Shown: one piece after another, positions 44,223-54,875 of the stretch
Layout: each line of letters begins with the position of its first letter
Numbering within the stretch: position 1 is the stretch's first letter
DNA from: Gemmatimonadota bacterium
GTDB lineage: Bacteria > Gemmatimonadota > Gemmatimonadetes > Longimicrobiales > Gaopeijiaceae
Direction of reading: 5' to 3'
Assembly (NCBI GenBank): GCA_022560615.1
Contig: JADFSR010000005.1
Coordinates: 1-64,000 of the forward strand
Length of the DNA: 64,000 nt
Program-made: the position numbers and the translations under genes
The notes under the pieces: model-generated
Database searches by the model: none
What the model was told of the DNA's origin: nothing
What the model saw: the letters and a program-made list of their open reading frames with translations, nothing else

Positions 44223-47200
44223 CTACCGGGCTCCCCCGTGACGGAGGTACAGCACCGGCACCACAACCATGTTCAGCGCCAGTGATGTGAGGAGTCCGCC
44301 CAGCACGACGACGGCCATCGGGCTCTGGATTTCGTTTCCCGGCTCCCCACCCGACAGGGCAAGCGGCAACAGAGCGAGCCCTGCGGTCAGCGCCGTCATC
44401 ATGATCGGGCTCAGCCGCTCCATCGATCCCCTGACGACGGCGTCGTAGAGCTCCACGCCTTCGGCCCGCAGATGGTTGAAATGACTCACCATGAGGATGC
44501 CGTTACGGATCGCGATCCCGAACAGCGTGATGAATCCCACGAGCGTCGCGATGTTCAACACTCCCCCGGTGAGCCATACCGCGAAGACCCCCCCGACCAG
44601 CGCCAGAGGCAGGTTGACCATCACGAGGAGGGCTTGCCGAACGGAGCTGAACTCGACCAATAGCAGCAGGAAAACGGCCGCCAGAGAGAGTAGGCTCATG
44701 AGCCCGATGGTGCGCGAAGCCTCCCCAGCAGACTCGAACTGGCCTCCGTACTCCACGTAATAGCCTGCGGGCAGATCGACCACTTCCTGCACTTGCTGGC
44801 GGAGGTCCTCCACCACGCTGCCGACGTCACGGCCCGCCACGTTCGCCTGCACCACGATCTTTCTCTGGACGTCCTCCCTCGATATCGAGTTCGGGCCCAT
44901 GTCGAATCGCACGTCGGCGAGCATCCCGATCGTGACCTGTGAACCGACCGGCGTGTTGACGCGTGCGTTGCGCACCGTCTCCAAGCTCTTTCGGTGCTCG
45001 GCGGAGAATCTGACCACGAGATCGATGGCCCTCTGTTCCTCCAGTATCTGGGACACGACTTCGCCTGCGAGAGCTACATCAACGGCCTGGGCTAGGTGCT
45101 TCGGCGTCACGCCGTAGCGAGCCATCGCTCTCCGGTTCATGTCTATTCGGATCTGGGGCACGTCCGCCTGCTGCTCCATCGCCACATCCACTGTGCCAGC
45201 CACGCCCTGCGCGACCGACTCGATCTCCCTGGCGATCTGGCGCAGTTGATACAGGTCGGGCCCAAAGATCTTCACCGCGATACTGGCACGCGTTCCGGAA
45301 AGCATGTGGTCGATCCTATGACCGATAGGCTGCCCGATGGTGATCTGCGTCCCTGGCACGGCCGCGAGGTTCGCCCGCAACTCCTCGAGCACCACGTCGT
45401 AGTCATAGGCGTCGATGTCGAGGCGCACGTCGATCTCGGCCGCGTTGACTCCCTGAGCGTGCTCGTCGAGCTCGGCTCTGCCGGTACGGCGGGCCGTTTC
45501 GAGCACCGCCGGGTGGTCCAGAAGGATCTGCTCGATTCGGCGGCCCAGCGCGTCCGACTCGTCCAACGATGTACCCGGTACCGTGAGCGCACTGATCACT
45601 AACGACCCCTCTTGGAATTCCGGCAGAAACGAGCGGCCCAGGAAAGGGAAAGTCACCAGTGATGCGACCACGAGTGCCGCGGTACCCGCCATCACACGTG
45701 ACGGACGCCTGAGCACCGGTACAAGCATCGCCCCGTAGACCCGTTTGAGATTCCGTACGACCCAACTCTCTCTTTCCGTCTCCACCGCCTTTGAGCCCGG
45801 CAGTAGGTAGGCCGATAGCGCCGGTGTAACCGTCACCGCGACGACCAGCGAGGCCAGGATCGAGACGATGTAGGCGAACCCCAGAGGCCGGAGCATGCGC
45901 CCCTCGACTCCCGAGAGGAAGAGGAGCGGTATGAACACCACGATGATGATCAGCGTCGCTATCACGATGCTCCTAAGGATCTCCTTGGAAGCGTCGAATA
46001 CAACGTGGGATGCCGGCTTGCGTACGTCCTGAGGCCGTCGCTGATTCTCGCGAAGGCGCCGAAAGACGTTCTCCACGACAATCACCGCATCGTCCACGAG
46101 CGCGCCGATCGCGATCGCCATCCCTCCCAGCGTCATGGTGTTGATCGTGATATCCAGGAGCTTCAGCGCGAGGATGGCGGTGATGAGCGCAAGGGGAATC
46201 GCAAGCACCGAGATGGAAGTGGTACGGACGCTCCAGAGGAACAAGAAGAGGATCACGATCACGAGGATGGCGCCGTCACGGAGCGCTACCAAGACGTTGT
46301 TCACGGCGGTTCGGATGAAGTCCGCTTGCCGGAAGATGCCGCGGTTGATTTCCATTCCATCGGGCAGGGTCGCCTCGATGTTCGTGATCTCTCGATCGAT
46401 CCGATCGGTCAACTCGAGCGTGTTCGTGCCGGGCTGCTTCAGGACGGTGAGGATGACCGCCCTCGCGGCGTTCGCCGATCCCTCACCCAGACGAGTGGCG
46501 GCCCCGATACGTACCTCCGAGACGTCCCCGATGGTAATCGGTGTCCCGTTCCGAGCGGCCACAACGGTGAGAGCGACGTCTTCGAGCGCCTGAACTCGTC
46601 CTGTGGCCCGGATCAAGTACTCTTGTCCGCGGTCCATGAACACGCCGCCGGACGCATTCACATTCGAGCCCTCAGCCGCTCGAACTACCTCCTCGAGCGT
46701 CACGTCGAACGCCGCCAACCGATTTGGATCCACGAGGATCTGATACTCTCGTACCTCGCCGCCGAGTGGAATCACTTGAGCGACGCCTGGGATCGCGAGC
46801 AGGCGCCTGCGCAGGGTCCAGTCGGCCACGGTGCGCATCTCCATCGGCGTCACGGACCCGCTTCCGGTAACCGCGATCAACATGATCTCGCCCATGATGG
46901 ACGAAATGGGAGCGAGGCTCGGCATCCCCACTCCTCCAGGCAAACCCGCAGCCACCAGTTGGAGCTTCTCGTTCACGATCTGACGCGCCCGGAAGATGTC
47001 CGTGCCCCAATCGAACTCCACCCACACGATACTGATGCCCTGCGAGGTGGAGGAGCGAACCCGGCGTACGCCCGTCGCCCCGTTCACGGCCGTCTCGATC
47101 CGGAACGTGACCAGAGCCTCGACCTCTTCGGGGGCCATCCCATGAGCCTCGGTCAAGACGGTCACGGTGGGTGCTGTGAGGTCAGGGAACACATCCACCG

Positions 47201-47303
47201 GCATGCGAAGAGCCGTGATGGTTCCGCTAATGAGAAGCACTCCTGCTGCAACCGCCACGAGGAAGCGGTTGTCGATGGACCACCGAATGACACGGTCTAG
47301 CAT
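44223..47303 (-). CDS. RND heavy-metal efflux pump, CusA/CzcA family
   Basis: A 1026-residue inner-membrane proton-driven exporter with 12 TM segments in the RND layout: TM1 at the N-terminus, porter loop, TM2-7, second loop, TM8-12. [28 protein letters not shown] marks the HME branch. The TM4 motif is [15 protein letters not shown], lacking the D-F-G start of CzcA-type Co/Zn/Cd pumps and nearer to CusA (Cu/Ag) except for the second Asp. Substrate cannot be fixed. It starts 9 bases after the adaptor gene. Confidence 0.92.
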   Translation of the reverse strand: MLDRVIRWSIDNRFLVAVAAGVLLISGTITALRMPVDVFPDLTAPTVTVLTEAHGMAPEEVEALVTFRIETAVNGATGVRRVRSSTSQGISIVWVEFDWGTDIFRARQIVNEKLQLVAAGLPGGVGMPSLAPISSIMGEIMLIAVTGSGSVTPMEMRTVADWTLRRRLLAIPGVAQVIPLGGEVREYQILVDPNRLAAFDVTLEEVVRAAEGSNVNASGGVFMDRGQEYLIRATGRVQALEDVALTVVAARNGTPITIGDVSEVRIGAATRLGEGSANAARAVILTVLKQPGTNTLELTDRIDREITNIEATLPDGMEINRGIFRQADFIRTAVNNVLVALRDGAILVIVILFLFLWSVRTTSISVLAIPLALITAILALKLLDITINTMTLGGMAIAIGALVDDAVIVVENVFRRLRENQRRPQDVRKPASHVVFDASKEILRSIVIATLIIIVVFIPLLFLSGVEGRMLRPLGFAYIVSILASLVVAVTVTPALSAYLLPGSKAVETERESWVVRNLKRVYGAMLVPVLRRPSRVMAGTAALVVASLVTFPFLGRSFLPEFQEGSLVISALTVPGTSLDESDALGRRIEQILLDHPAVLETARRTGRAELDEHAQGVNAAEIDVRLDIDAYDYDVVLEELRANLAAVPGTQITIGQPIGHRIDHMLSGTRASIAVKIFGPDLYQLRQIAREIESVAQGVAGTVDVAMEQQADVPQIRIDMNRRAMARYGVTPKHLAQAVDVALAGEVVSQILEEQRAIDLVVRFSAEHRKSLETVRNARVNTPVGSQVTIGMLADVRFDMGPNSISREDVQRKIVVQANVAGRDVGSVVEDLRQQVQEVVDLPAGYYVEYGGQFESAGEASRTIGLMSLLSLAAVFLLLLVEFSSVRQALLVMVNLPLALVGGVFAVWLTGGVLNIATLVGFITLFGIAIRNGILMVSHFNHLRAEGVELYDAVVRGSMERLSPIMMTALTAGLALLPLALSGGEPGNEIQSPMAVVVLGGLLTSLALNMVVVPVLYLRHGGAR

Positions 47304-47312
47304 CGGACCCTC

Positions 47313-48818
47313 CTAGTGGGCGTGGCCGCCGGCGAAGTCGCCGCCGGAGAGGGAAGCGAGTCGCACCTGATACGCACCAACCGTGACCACCATGTCCCCT
47401 AGTCTGAGCCCCGTGACGATGTGGGTTCGCCTGCCGTCGGTGACGCCGAGCGTGAGAACCCGCCGCTCAAAGGTTTCGCCTCCGGATTGCACGTACGCCA
47501 CCGGCGTGCCGTTGTCATCCAGAATCGCGTCATTGGGGATCGCGATTCCGTTTACCAATCCACCTGTCGGTACGACAGCCTGGGCGAACTGCCCGAACGT
47601 AAGGCGCCCCTGCCCAGCCGCGACCTCGAAGACCACGGGAACGGTCCGCGTCGTGGGACTGATCACGCTCCCCACCGAACGCAGCCGAGCGTCGAAAACA
47701 TCCTGAGAGTCGTCCACAGTGAATAGCGCGTCCGCACCTGCACGCAGGTTGTTCGCTGTCGATGCCGGCACCTGCACCCGGAGCCACGCCCTGGATGGGT
47801 CGACTATGGTAAACAGCGACTCGCCCGCTTCCACGCGTCCACCGGGCACGAAGGTTCGCTCCGCGATCACACCCGACATCGGAGCGCGGAGAGTGAGTTC
47901 ATAGGCACCGTCCGTCCCGCCTCCCATCGCCTCCAGCTCAGCTTCCGCGATCTCGAGGTCGTGGCGAGCCTCCTCGAGGCGTCTGCCCGGGATCGCTCCA
48001 GCCTCGAAGAGTCTCCCATCTCTTTCCACTTCACGCCTCAGTCGCTCCACCCGCCCGCGTGATCGGGCGAAGCCGTCGTCCTGGCTGGTGGGAACCAGGA
48101 CAGCAAGGACTTGTCCCTGACTGACCCGGTCTCCTACAGACGGTGCGTCCCGGTTGGCCACCGCCGGGGCGATCCCGTCAGCCGGCGCACTCAACTGAAC
48201 TAGTGAGCCATCGGGAGGAACGATCTCACCCGGGGCCAGAATAGTGCGTTGAACCGCGTGTTCCGCAGCCGGGTGAACCGCGAACGGGATCACCCACTGT
48301 TGCTCTTTCAGGAACGAGATCCCAGACAGCTCTTCGGCCGCCTCGTGAGCGAGTGCTTCCTCCTCGCTGACGTGGACCACGACGTCTGAAACGACATGTC
48401 GACCGTCTACCTGATGACTCGCCAGGATCAGCTCCACCACGTAGGTCCCCGCTCGCTGAATCACGGGATCCAGCAGAAATATCCCGTCGCGGAGCGGGGC
48501 ATCCACGGTGAAGGTTTCCGCGGCGACTCCGTCCATCATGAAGCGCACCGTGAGCGTCCCAGCACGGATCGGCTGAAAGTCATCTCGATCCGTGAGGTGA
48601 ATCGCCCAGTTTCCGGTCCGTTGCCCAGCAACGAGAAACGGGTATTCGAGGAAGAGCTCGGTACCGTCGACCCATTGCGTCACGACGACCGCGCCGAGCT
48701 CCGGCACCTCTGGGGCGTTCTCGATGGCACCGCAGGCCGTGATCGGTAGGATCAACGACAAACCGGTAGCAGTCCTCAGCACTGTCATTAGCTGTGTGTT
48801 GAGTCGATCGCACGTCAT
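47313..48818 (-). CDS. RND periplasmic adaptor (CusB/CzcB-like) with N-terminal Ig-like domain
   Basis: A 501-residue membrane-fusion protein with a lipoprotein signal (LILPITAC). Residues about 45-160 form a YtkA/FixH-like beta domain (WAIHLTDRDDFQPI...YVVELILASHQVDG). The common linker FLKEQQWVIPF leads into the biotinyl-lipoyl, alpha-hairpin and beta-barrel domains (LSAPADGIAP..., LRAPMSGVIAERTFVPGG). It ends in GGHAH. The ATG at 48818 overlaps the tolC stop and has GGAG eight bases before it. Confidence 0.9.
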   Translation of the reverse strand: MTCDRLNTQLMTVLRTATGLSLILPITACGAIENAPEVPELGAVVVTQWVDGTELFLEYPFLVAGQRTGNWAIHLTDRDDFQPIRAGTLTVRFMMDGVAAETFTVDAPLRDGIFLLDPVIQRAGTYVVELILASHQVDGRHVVSDVVVHVSEEEALAHEAAEELSGISFLKEQQWVIPFAVHPAAEHAVQRTILAPGEIVPPDGSLVQLSAPADGIAPAVANRDAPSVGDRVSQGQVLAVLVPTSQDDGFARSRGRVERLRREVERDGRLFEAGAIPGRRLEEARHDLEIAEAELEAMGGGTDGAYELTLRAPMSGVIAERTFVPGGRVEAGESLFTIVDPSRAWLRVQVPASTANNLRAGADALFTVDDSQDVFDARLRSVGSVISPTTRTVPVVFEVAAGQGRLTFGQFAQAVVPTGGLVNGIAIPNDAILDDNGTPVAYVQSGGETFERRVLTLGVTDGRRTHIVTGLRLGDMVVTVGAYQVRLASLSGGDFAGGHAH

Positions 48819-50101
48819 CGTCGCGTCTCCAGGTCAGTCGTCGCGGGTCGCGAAGCGGCATCGAATCCACCGATCGCACGCTCCAGGTCGTAATAGGCCG
48901 TCCAAAGATCAGCCTTGAGTTGGGCGCGAGCGTTCCGAGCGCCCCAAAGCGCTTCGGCGGCATCCAAGATGTCCAGGAGGCCCATCTCTCCGAGGTCGTA
49001 CGCCACCTGCGCGATCTGAAGGAGATCGGAAGACGCATCCAGCCCATCGTCTGCCAGCAGGTCGGCCCGACGCTTCAGGCTCTCGTACGATTCCATCGCT
49101 CGACGAAGGTCGTTTTCCACCTGCCGCTGGGTCAGACCGAGACGCGTCCGGAAGGTGCCGACGCGTGCCTCGGCGCTCTCCACGGCCCCGGCGTTTCGGT
49201 CGAATAGCGGAATCGGGATCGATAAGCCCAAGAAGGCACCTCTCAGCCCGTCGGACTGACGCTTGTAGCCCCCTGTGGCCGTGACGTCGGGTAGCCGCTC
49301 GGCGCGCCTGAGCCGTACGGCCGCCACCGCCTCCTCTAGCTCCGCCTGGGCGGAAGCGATCTCCTGCCGGCGAGAAGTCAGTTCTCCCGTGACTGGTTCG
49401 AGAATCGGCTCCGGCGGAGTGTCACCGTCGAGCCCCATCGGTGACACCTCGACGACATCTGATTCCGGCAGAATGAGGAGCGCAAGGCTTCGGCGCGCCG
49501 AGGAGCCGCGGATCTCGGCGCCCGCCAATAGATTTTCGTAGCGCGCACGCTCGACGACGATTCGCCTGAGGGCGTAGCGAGAGATGTCCCCTTGAGCCTC
49601 CCGGACCACCGCGCTCCGGGCAGCCTCGCGAAAAACTCCGGCGACCCGCTCGGTCACGGCCAGCACCTCCTCCGCGAGCACCGCCTCCACGTAGGTCCGC
49701 TTCACATCGAACGCGAGGCGGGCGCTGTCGGCGCGTAATCGCGCCTGGGCCGCCCGCACCGCCCATGCCGCCCCTTCAGTCCGGGCGCTCCGCTGGCCTG
49801 GAAGTTCGAGGCGTTGGCTGAGGGTGAAATACGATTCCAAATAGTCGACTGTGCCCCCAGACAGTGGCTCGTGCGTGACACTCGCCGTCGGGTTGGGGAA
49901 GGCTCCCGCCTGTCGGGCAACCCCGCGCGATTCCGCCAGCTGGAGCCTCGCGACGCGGAGGTCGAGGTTGTTGGCTGCGAAGAGGCGAAGCGCCTCATCG
50001 ACAGTCACGCGCCGGCTTGGACTTTGGGCCACCAAGGCTGTGGCCCAAAGCCCGAGGGCGACAGCTAGCACGAGGATTCTGGTCGTGCGATTCACGGTCA
50101 T
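48815..50101 (-). CDS. TolC-family outer-membrane efflux protein (CzcC/CusC-like)
   Basis: A 428-residue protein with a signal peptide (ending ALVAQS). Two TolC repeats are visible by their helices: VTVDEALRLFAANNLDLRVARLQLAESRG at the start and RQEIASAQAELEEAVAAVRLRRAERLPDV in the second half. It forms the outer-membrane exit duct for the RND pump encoded downstream in the same operon. Confidence 0.92.
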   Translation of the reverse strand: MTVNRTTRILVLAVALGLWATALVAQSPSRRVTVDEALRLFAANNLDLRVARLQLAESRGVARQAGAFPNPTASVTHEPLSGGTVDYLESYFTLSQRLELPGQRSARTEGAAWAVRAAQARLRADSARLAFDVKRTYVEAVLAEEVLAVTERVAGVFREAARSAVVREAQGDISRYALRRIVVERARYENLLAGAEIRGSSARRSLALLILPESDVVEVSPMGLDGDTPPEPILEPVTGELTSRRQEIASAQAELEEAVAAVRLRRAERLPDVTATGGYKRQSDGLRGAFLGLSIPIPLFDRNAGAVESAEARVGTFRTRLGLTQRQVENDLRRAMESYESLKRRADLLADDGLDASSDLLQIAQVAYDLGEMGLLDILDAAEALWGARNARAQLKADLWTAYYDLERAIGGFDAASRPATTDLETRR

Positions 50102-50212
50102 GGCTCCTGTATATGCGACGACGGGCCGGCACTGCCGGGTTCGGCAGGCCTCCTAGCGTCTTCGTTCCTATATGTGGGGTTGGGGTCCGAACGCCGAGAA
50201 GCGCTCAGAGAA

Positions 50213-50548
50213 TCAGGAGGGGACCGGCGGAGCTCGTGGAGAAGTCGAAGGCGGAGGTCGCTCGTGAGGCAGCGCGTGGTCCAGCGGTCGCGCCTCAGGC
50301 ACAGCGACAATGGGAGCACTTCGCAGCGCAACCCTGAGGACCGGCATAGCCAAATAGGCAAGCGCAGACGGAAGGCGGCTCGCTTGCTCTGTGAGGATCA
50401 CCCCGTGGTCGTGGTGATCAAGGGCCGTGAACTCGGCGACATCACGCAAGGCGGCGCCGTGATCATGCGACGGGAGACCCGTGCTCAACGTCCCAAGGAC
50501 GAGGATCAGAGTACCTGAAACGAGTCTACCGGATAGCGCACGTCGCAT
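50213..50548 (-). CDS. small exported His-rich protein at head of metal-efflux operon
   Basis: A 111-residue predicted secreted protein: hydrophobic signal segment (SGTLILVLGTLSTGLP), then SHDHG and LDHHDHG, which could bind metal, and a Pro-rich tail. No family is recognised. It lies 111 bases upstream of and in the same orientation as the TolC/adaptor/RND genes, suggesting a metal-chaperone or sensor role. No ribosome site is evident, so the start is uncertain. Confidence 0.5.
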   Translation of the reverse strand: MRRALSGRLVSGTLILVLGTLSTGLPSHDHGAALRDVAEFTALDHHDHGVILTEQASRLPSALAYLAMPVLRVALRSAPIVAVPEARPLDHALPHERPPPSTSPRAPPVPS

Positions 50549-50656
50549 TCGACATCATGGCAGTTGGGGGGAGGGTCGTCAACTCACGACGCTACCGACT
50601 ACGCACTTCTGCTGAGCCGCTACCCCCTGGAGAGCTACGCCTCGCAAGGGGCACAC

Positions 50657-51703
50657 TTACACGGGCACCTGCCGGCAGTGCCTCAGGAATTGGCGATCGG
50701 CGCGTTTCGCTGTCGCGATGTCCTCGAAGAAGGCCTTCAGGTAGCGCACGCTACGGTTCCTTTCACCGTCTTCCAGGTACGGGAAGTCGCGGTAAAGGGC
50801 CATGATGTCGGTCTCGGCCGCGCGAAACCGCTCCAGGATCGGCTCCGGATCGAGGTTGCTGCGACACCACCCCCGGTACATGCGATCCTGAACTCTCTTG
50901 ATGCCGAGCGTCGGATCAGGGGTCGCGTACGGCGCGTCGACGATACCCGAGAAGTCGAAGTCGTACGGTACGGGCAACACGATGCCACCGATGCCCAGCA
51001 CCTCGGTGTTGTGCCCGGCCACGTCGGACCAGTCCGTGTTCCCGATCATGTACTGGAAGATCGCCATGGTCTGGCTGGTGACCGGCTCGAAGATGCCGTG
51101 TGGGAGGTTTTTGCCCTCCGGAATGTCGAAGACCTCGGAACCCATACCGACACGCGCGGCGAGCGCGTCGTCGTCCTCGATGAAGAAAGCGAGGCGCGTG
51201 AACGGGTCATCGGCACCGCTCTCGTCGACGTACGTGATGCGCGCGAGACGCACGTCGAACGACGTCGGTGTCACCATGCTGAATGCGCGGTACACGAGGT
51301 ACTCGTTCAGAACCAACTGTTCGTACGAGTCCCGGTTCGGACGGCACGGGCTCACGATTTTGAGCTTGTCCTGCCCCTCGAACTCGGTGCCCTCGGTCTG
51401 CTTCTTCTTGAGGTTGAGCCTGAGCGGCGGGAAGGTGCAGTTCCGTTTCTCGAGGCGGAAGCGACCGCGCGTACGGAGCTGTGCCTCGATCGTGACGTCT
51501 TCGCCGGCTTCGGTGGTCACCGTGACGGTGGCCGGACGCTCCGGTGATGCGCGCCGGTCGTCCTTCAGCAGCGAAAAGTCCGCGGTGAGCGTGAGCTGGA
51601 TCGCTTCGTCCGACGCAAAGAGCAGCGCGGGCCCGACCTGCTGCGCGGAGGCAGGAAGCGCTATTGCGAGCGCCATTGCCGCCAGAAGTGTCGTTCTCAT
51701 CAT
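50657..51703 (-). CDS. exported CotH-kinase-like protein
   Basis: A 348-residue protein with a signal peptide (ALAIALPASAQQ). The beta-rich first part has IEAQLRTRGRFRLEKRNCTFPPLRLNL, like the scaffold of CotH-type kinases. It is followed by YEQLVLNEYLVYRAF and RLARITYVD, then FQYMIGNTDWSDVAGHN and a VPYDFDFSG motif that resembles the metal-binding DFD region of the atypical kinase fold. Function in this exported context is unknown. Tandem ATGs at 51703 and 51700 follow GGGGG. Confidence 0.6.
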   Translation of the reverse strand: MMRTTLLAAMALAIALPASAQQVGPALLFASDEAIQLTLTADFSLLKDDRRASPERPATVTVTTEAGEDVTIEAQLRTRGRFRLEKRNCTFPPLRLNLKKKQTEGTEFEGQDKLKIVSPCRPNRDSYEQLVLNEYLVYRAFSMVTPTSFDVRLARITYVDESGADDPFTRLAFFIEDDDALAARVGMGSEVFDIPEGKNLPHGIFEPVTSQTMAIFQYMIGNTDWSDVAGHNTEVLGIGGIVLPVPYDFDFSGIVDAPYATPDPTLGIKRVQDRMYRGWCRSNLDPEPILERFRAAETDIMALYRDFPYLEDGERNRSVRYLKAFFEDIATAKRADRQFLRHCRQVPV

Positions 51704-52007
51704 CCCCCACGATCTATCGTTCAACCTCACCACCCCACACTATCCACCTACCTATACGGATACGTCGGCACGTTGGTTCAGTTCGCTTTACCGACTTCCG
51801 TGATACTGTGGGTCAACCATGTTCGTCCACGCTGTACTTGAGTCAGGTCTCCCAGGCACGGAGCGCAGGGCGTCCGGCGCAGGATGATAGTCGGATTCAC
51901 GCAATCGATGCTGCCCGGCGTCAGCCCGGCCAACCCAGAGTCCCCGACCGTGCGGAGAGCCAGCGGGCGAGGAAGCCCATACCGGCGAGGACCGTGTGTC
52001 TCGAGCC
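51704..52007. other. intergenic region, nothing recognised
   Basis: A gap of 304 bases between the CotH-like gene (start at 51703, minus) and the PIN relic. It must contain the promoter of the CotH-like gene at its left end. No coding pattern, RNA or repeat was seen in the rest. Confidence 0.4.
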
Positions 52008-52346
52008 CTACCGCAGGACTTCGAAGGCTCTAGAGCGCCGTGGACCGAACCGGTACACGGCGAAGTCGTTGTCGAAGGAGGCCACGCGGTGCACGCCCAG
52101 CCGTTCCATGACCGCGAAGCTGGTTCGATCGACGAGTGAGAAATCTTGATCCGGGAAGTCCAGGCCCGTCGTCCAAGCGGCCTGCAGGTCGGCAAGCCCC
52201 ACCGGCTCCAGCCGCGCCGCGCCGCTACGGAGGCCGTCCCAGAACGCCTCCGCAGCCTTCCGATGGAGCCGCACCCGGAGAAGGGTCCACGTCTGCCCTG
52301 CGGTCTCGACAGCTGCCAATGCCCCTCGATCCGAAGAAGCGAGCGA
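52008..52346 (-). pseudogene. PIN-domain toxin, N-terminally truncated
   Basis: About 112 residues match the second half of a VapC-like PIN protein: TWTLLRVRLHRKAAEAFWDGL, then DQDFSLVDRTSFAVMERLGVHRVASFDNDFA with the later acidic residues. The first strand with its invariant Asp is missing and a TGA (52347-52349) blocks the frame just upstream. No antitoxin gene is adjacent. It is probably a dead remnant; a TTG start at 52319 would give a 103-residue product lacking the first catalytic residue. Confidence 0.6.
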
Positions 52347-52469
52347 TCACCCCGCCGGGCAGCGGCAAAGCGCGAGCGGAATCTCATCGGCGGCGGCGTG
52401 TCCCCCTCGAGGGCGCCCGCGCAATCAACGAGGAGAGATTGATCGCCGATCTCCAGATCTAGGCGGCTC

Positions 52470-53424
52470 CAGTCGGTTGTCAGGACTCGTCGAAACCCCG
52501 GGCTGCTCGTTCGCAGCTTCGAGAATCTGAAGGCCGTCGACCTGAGCTTCGACCCGGACAACGTGCTCAGCATGCAGATTTTCATGTCCCCCGCACGCTA
52601 CCCCGACGCGGTCGCCCGCAGGGCGTTCATGGCGGATGCCGAGTCTCGTCTGGCGAGGATTCCGGGGGTCGAGAGCGTCGGTTCGGTGAACTCCCTTCCG
52701 CTCGCATCCTTCGATGGGGACGTCACCTTCACCATCGAGGGCGAAGCGCCTCCGGAGCCTGGTGAGCAAATCGTCTGGCTCCGTGGCGACCGTCGGCTGC
52801 TTTGACGCGATGCAGATACGACTCGTGGCCGGACGCGCGTTCGACGCCAACGACAAGCACGACGAAACGCAGGTCATCATCATCAACGAGACGCTCGCCA
52901 ACCGGTACTTCGGGAGCGCGACGGAGGCGGTCGGCCAGCGCCTCAACGTGAACTCGCCCGAGAACGCTGTCTGGCGTCCGATCGTCGGGGTGGTGCGGGA
53001 CATCAAGAACTTCGGGCTCCGCGCAGGCGACCGGAACGCAATGTACGTCCCCTTCAACCAGATCTCATCTGCCTTCATGTTTACGGTCGTTCGTACCGCG
53101 GGCGATCCGCTGACCGTTGCGAGCGCAGTCCGTAAGGAAATCGCTGAGGTCGACGCGACGATCGCGGTGGCGCTGCTCCAACCAATGGAGGATCTCGTGT
53201 TCGACGCATTCGCGACCGATCGCTCTTCGACCGCCCTTCTCACACGCTTCGCGATGATGGGCGTGCGTATCGCGTTCGGCGCGGAGAGCAGCTCCATCCG
53301 TGGACTCGTGATGCGCCGGGCGCTCGGCTTGGCGCTCATGGGCAACGGAGCCGCCGTACTCGCGAACCTCGTGCCCGCGGTGCGAGCCACAAGGATCGAC
53401 CCCATCAAGGTCCTCAGCACATGA
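52470..53424 (+). pseudogene. decayed ADOP/MacB permease
   Basis: From about 52510 the frame reads LLVRSFENLKAVDLSFDPDNVLSMQIFMSP, typical of the middle of an ADOP protein. It runs to EGEAPPEPGEQIVWL near 52785, where a frameshift moves the rest (VGCFDAMQIRLVAGRAFDAN...) to the next frame. The end keeps VVRDIKNFGLR and VPAVRATRIDPIKVLST but has lost the final FtsX membrane helices. No N-terminal half exists. Its stop overlaps the ATG of the M48 gene. Confidence 0.8.
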
Positions 53425-54860
53425 CCACTCTCCTGCGCATGTCGCTCGTCATGATCTTCGCTGGGTGTGCCGTGAACCCGGCCACCGGTCGTCGGGAGTT
53501 CTCCCTCATCAGCGAGAGTCGGGAAATCGAGATGGGACGAGAGGCGGATGCGGACATCTCCGCCTCGCTCGGACTGGTCGATGACCCCGCGCTCCAGAGC
53601 TACGTCTCCGACATCGGGCACCGTCTGGCCGCGGTCTCCGAGCGCCCGCACCTCCCGTGGTCTTTCAAGGTCGTAGACGATCCACTCGTCAACGCGTTCG
53701 CGCTGCCCGGCGGATTCATCTTCGTGACGCGCGGCATCCTCGCCAACTTCGAGTCAGAGGCGGAGCTGGCAGGCGTACTCGGGCACGAGATCGGTCACGT
53801 TACCGCGAAACACTCGGTATCCCAGATGAGTCGGCAGCAGCTCCAACAGATCGGGCTGGGTGTCGGTATGGTCTTCTCGTCCAGGGTCCGTCGCTTCGGT
53901 GACGTCCTGGGCGTGGGCCTCCAACTCATGAACCTCCGTTACTCACGGGGGAACGAGTCCGAGTCCGATGAACTGGGCGTGCGCTACATGACCCGGACCG
54001 CCTACGACCCCGAGTCGATGATCGGAGTCTTCCAGATGCTCGCAACGGTGTCCGGTGGCGAGGGGGAACGGATTCCGCAGTGGCAGCTCACGCACCCCTA
54101 CCCCGAGAACCGCGAGACCGACATTCGTGAGTTGATCGCCGCATCGGGGAGTGCGGCCGGGGGCACGGTGGCCCGAGGTGAGTACCTGGATCGTATCGGC
54201 GGTCTCGTCTACGGGTCGAACCCGCGGGAGGGGTACTTCATCGGCGACCGTTTCGTGCACCCTGACCTCGAGTTCGACGTGACGTTTCCGGAGGGCTGGG
54301 CAGGGGTGAACGAACGCTCTTACGTGGCGGCGTCGAGTCCCGCGGAGGACGCAGTGATGATCCTACGGCTCGCGGAGGACGCCACCGATCCGCGCGCCGC
54401 GCTGCGCTCCTTTCTCGCCCAAGACGGCGTCTTCGGCCGCGGCGTGCGCAACGATGACAGCGACGGGATCTCGGTCAGCCGCGCTACTTTCACCGCCGAC
54501 TCCGGCGACGGCACGCTGCGAGGCGAAGCGGCGTTCATCGGTCTCGACGGGCGCGTATATCAACTCTTGGGGTTCGCAGACGAAGTCACCTGGCGGCAGT
54601 ACTCGGGCGTGGTGGCGACATCTCTCTCGAGCTTTACTCGACTCACGGACCGACGGACGCTCGAGGTGCAGCCGTGGAGGCTGGAAGTGGTGGCGCTGCC
54701 CGAGGATATGTCGCTTCGAGACTTCCACGGCCGGAATCCCGGTCCGGTCTCCGTCGAGGAGCTCGCGAGGTTGAATCGTCTAGCGCCGGACGTCGTAGTG
54801 CCTGCGGGCACGCGCCTCAAGCGTGTCGTAGGCACGACCCTCCCGGGCCAAGCACGATGA
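53421..54860 (+). CDS. M48-family metalloprotease lipoprotein
   Basis: A 479-residue protein with a lipobox (MIFAGC, C16). The zinc site is H122-E-I-G-H126 followed by RYSRGNESESDELG, supplying the third ligand; FALPGGFIFVTRG is the family strand. It resembles BepA/LoiP-like periplasmic proteases that act on outer-membrane proteins. Beyond about residue 260 is a long non-catalytic region (DRFVHPDLEFDVTFPEGW...) ending in a LysM-like stretch (VEELARLNRLAPDVVVPAGTRLKRV). Start overlaps the permease relic. Confidence 0.9.
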   Translation: MTTLLRMSLVMIFAGCAVNPATGRREFSLISESREIEMGREADADISASLGLVDDPALQSYVSDIGHRLAAVSERPHLPWSFKVVDDPLVNAFALPGGFIFVTRGILANFESEAELAGVLGHEIGHVTAKHSVSQMSRQQLQQIGLGVGMVFSSRVRRFGDVLGVGLQLMNLRYSRGNESESDELGVRYMTRTAYDPESMIGVFQMLATVSGGEGERIPQWQLTHPYPENRETDIRELIAASGSAAGGTVARGEYLDRIGGLVYGSNPREGYFIGDRFVHPDLEFDVTFPEGWAGVNERSYVAASSPAEDAVMILRLAEDATDPRAALRSFLAQDGVFGRGVRNDDSDGISVSRATFTADSGDGTLRGEAAFIGLDGRVYQLLGFADEVTWRQYSGVVATSLSSFTRLTDRRTLEVQPWRLEVVALPEDMSLRDFHGRNPGPVSVEELARLNRLAPDVVVPAGTRLKRVVGTTLPGQAR

Positions 54861-54875
54861 ACTAGGGTCGGAGTT

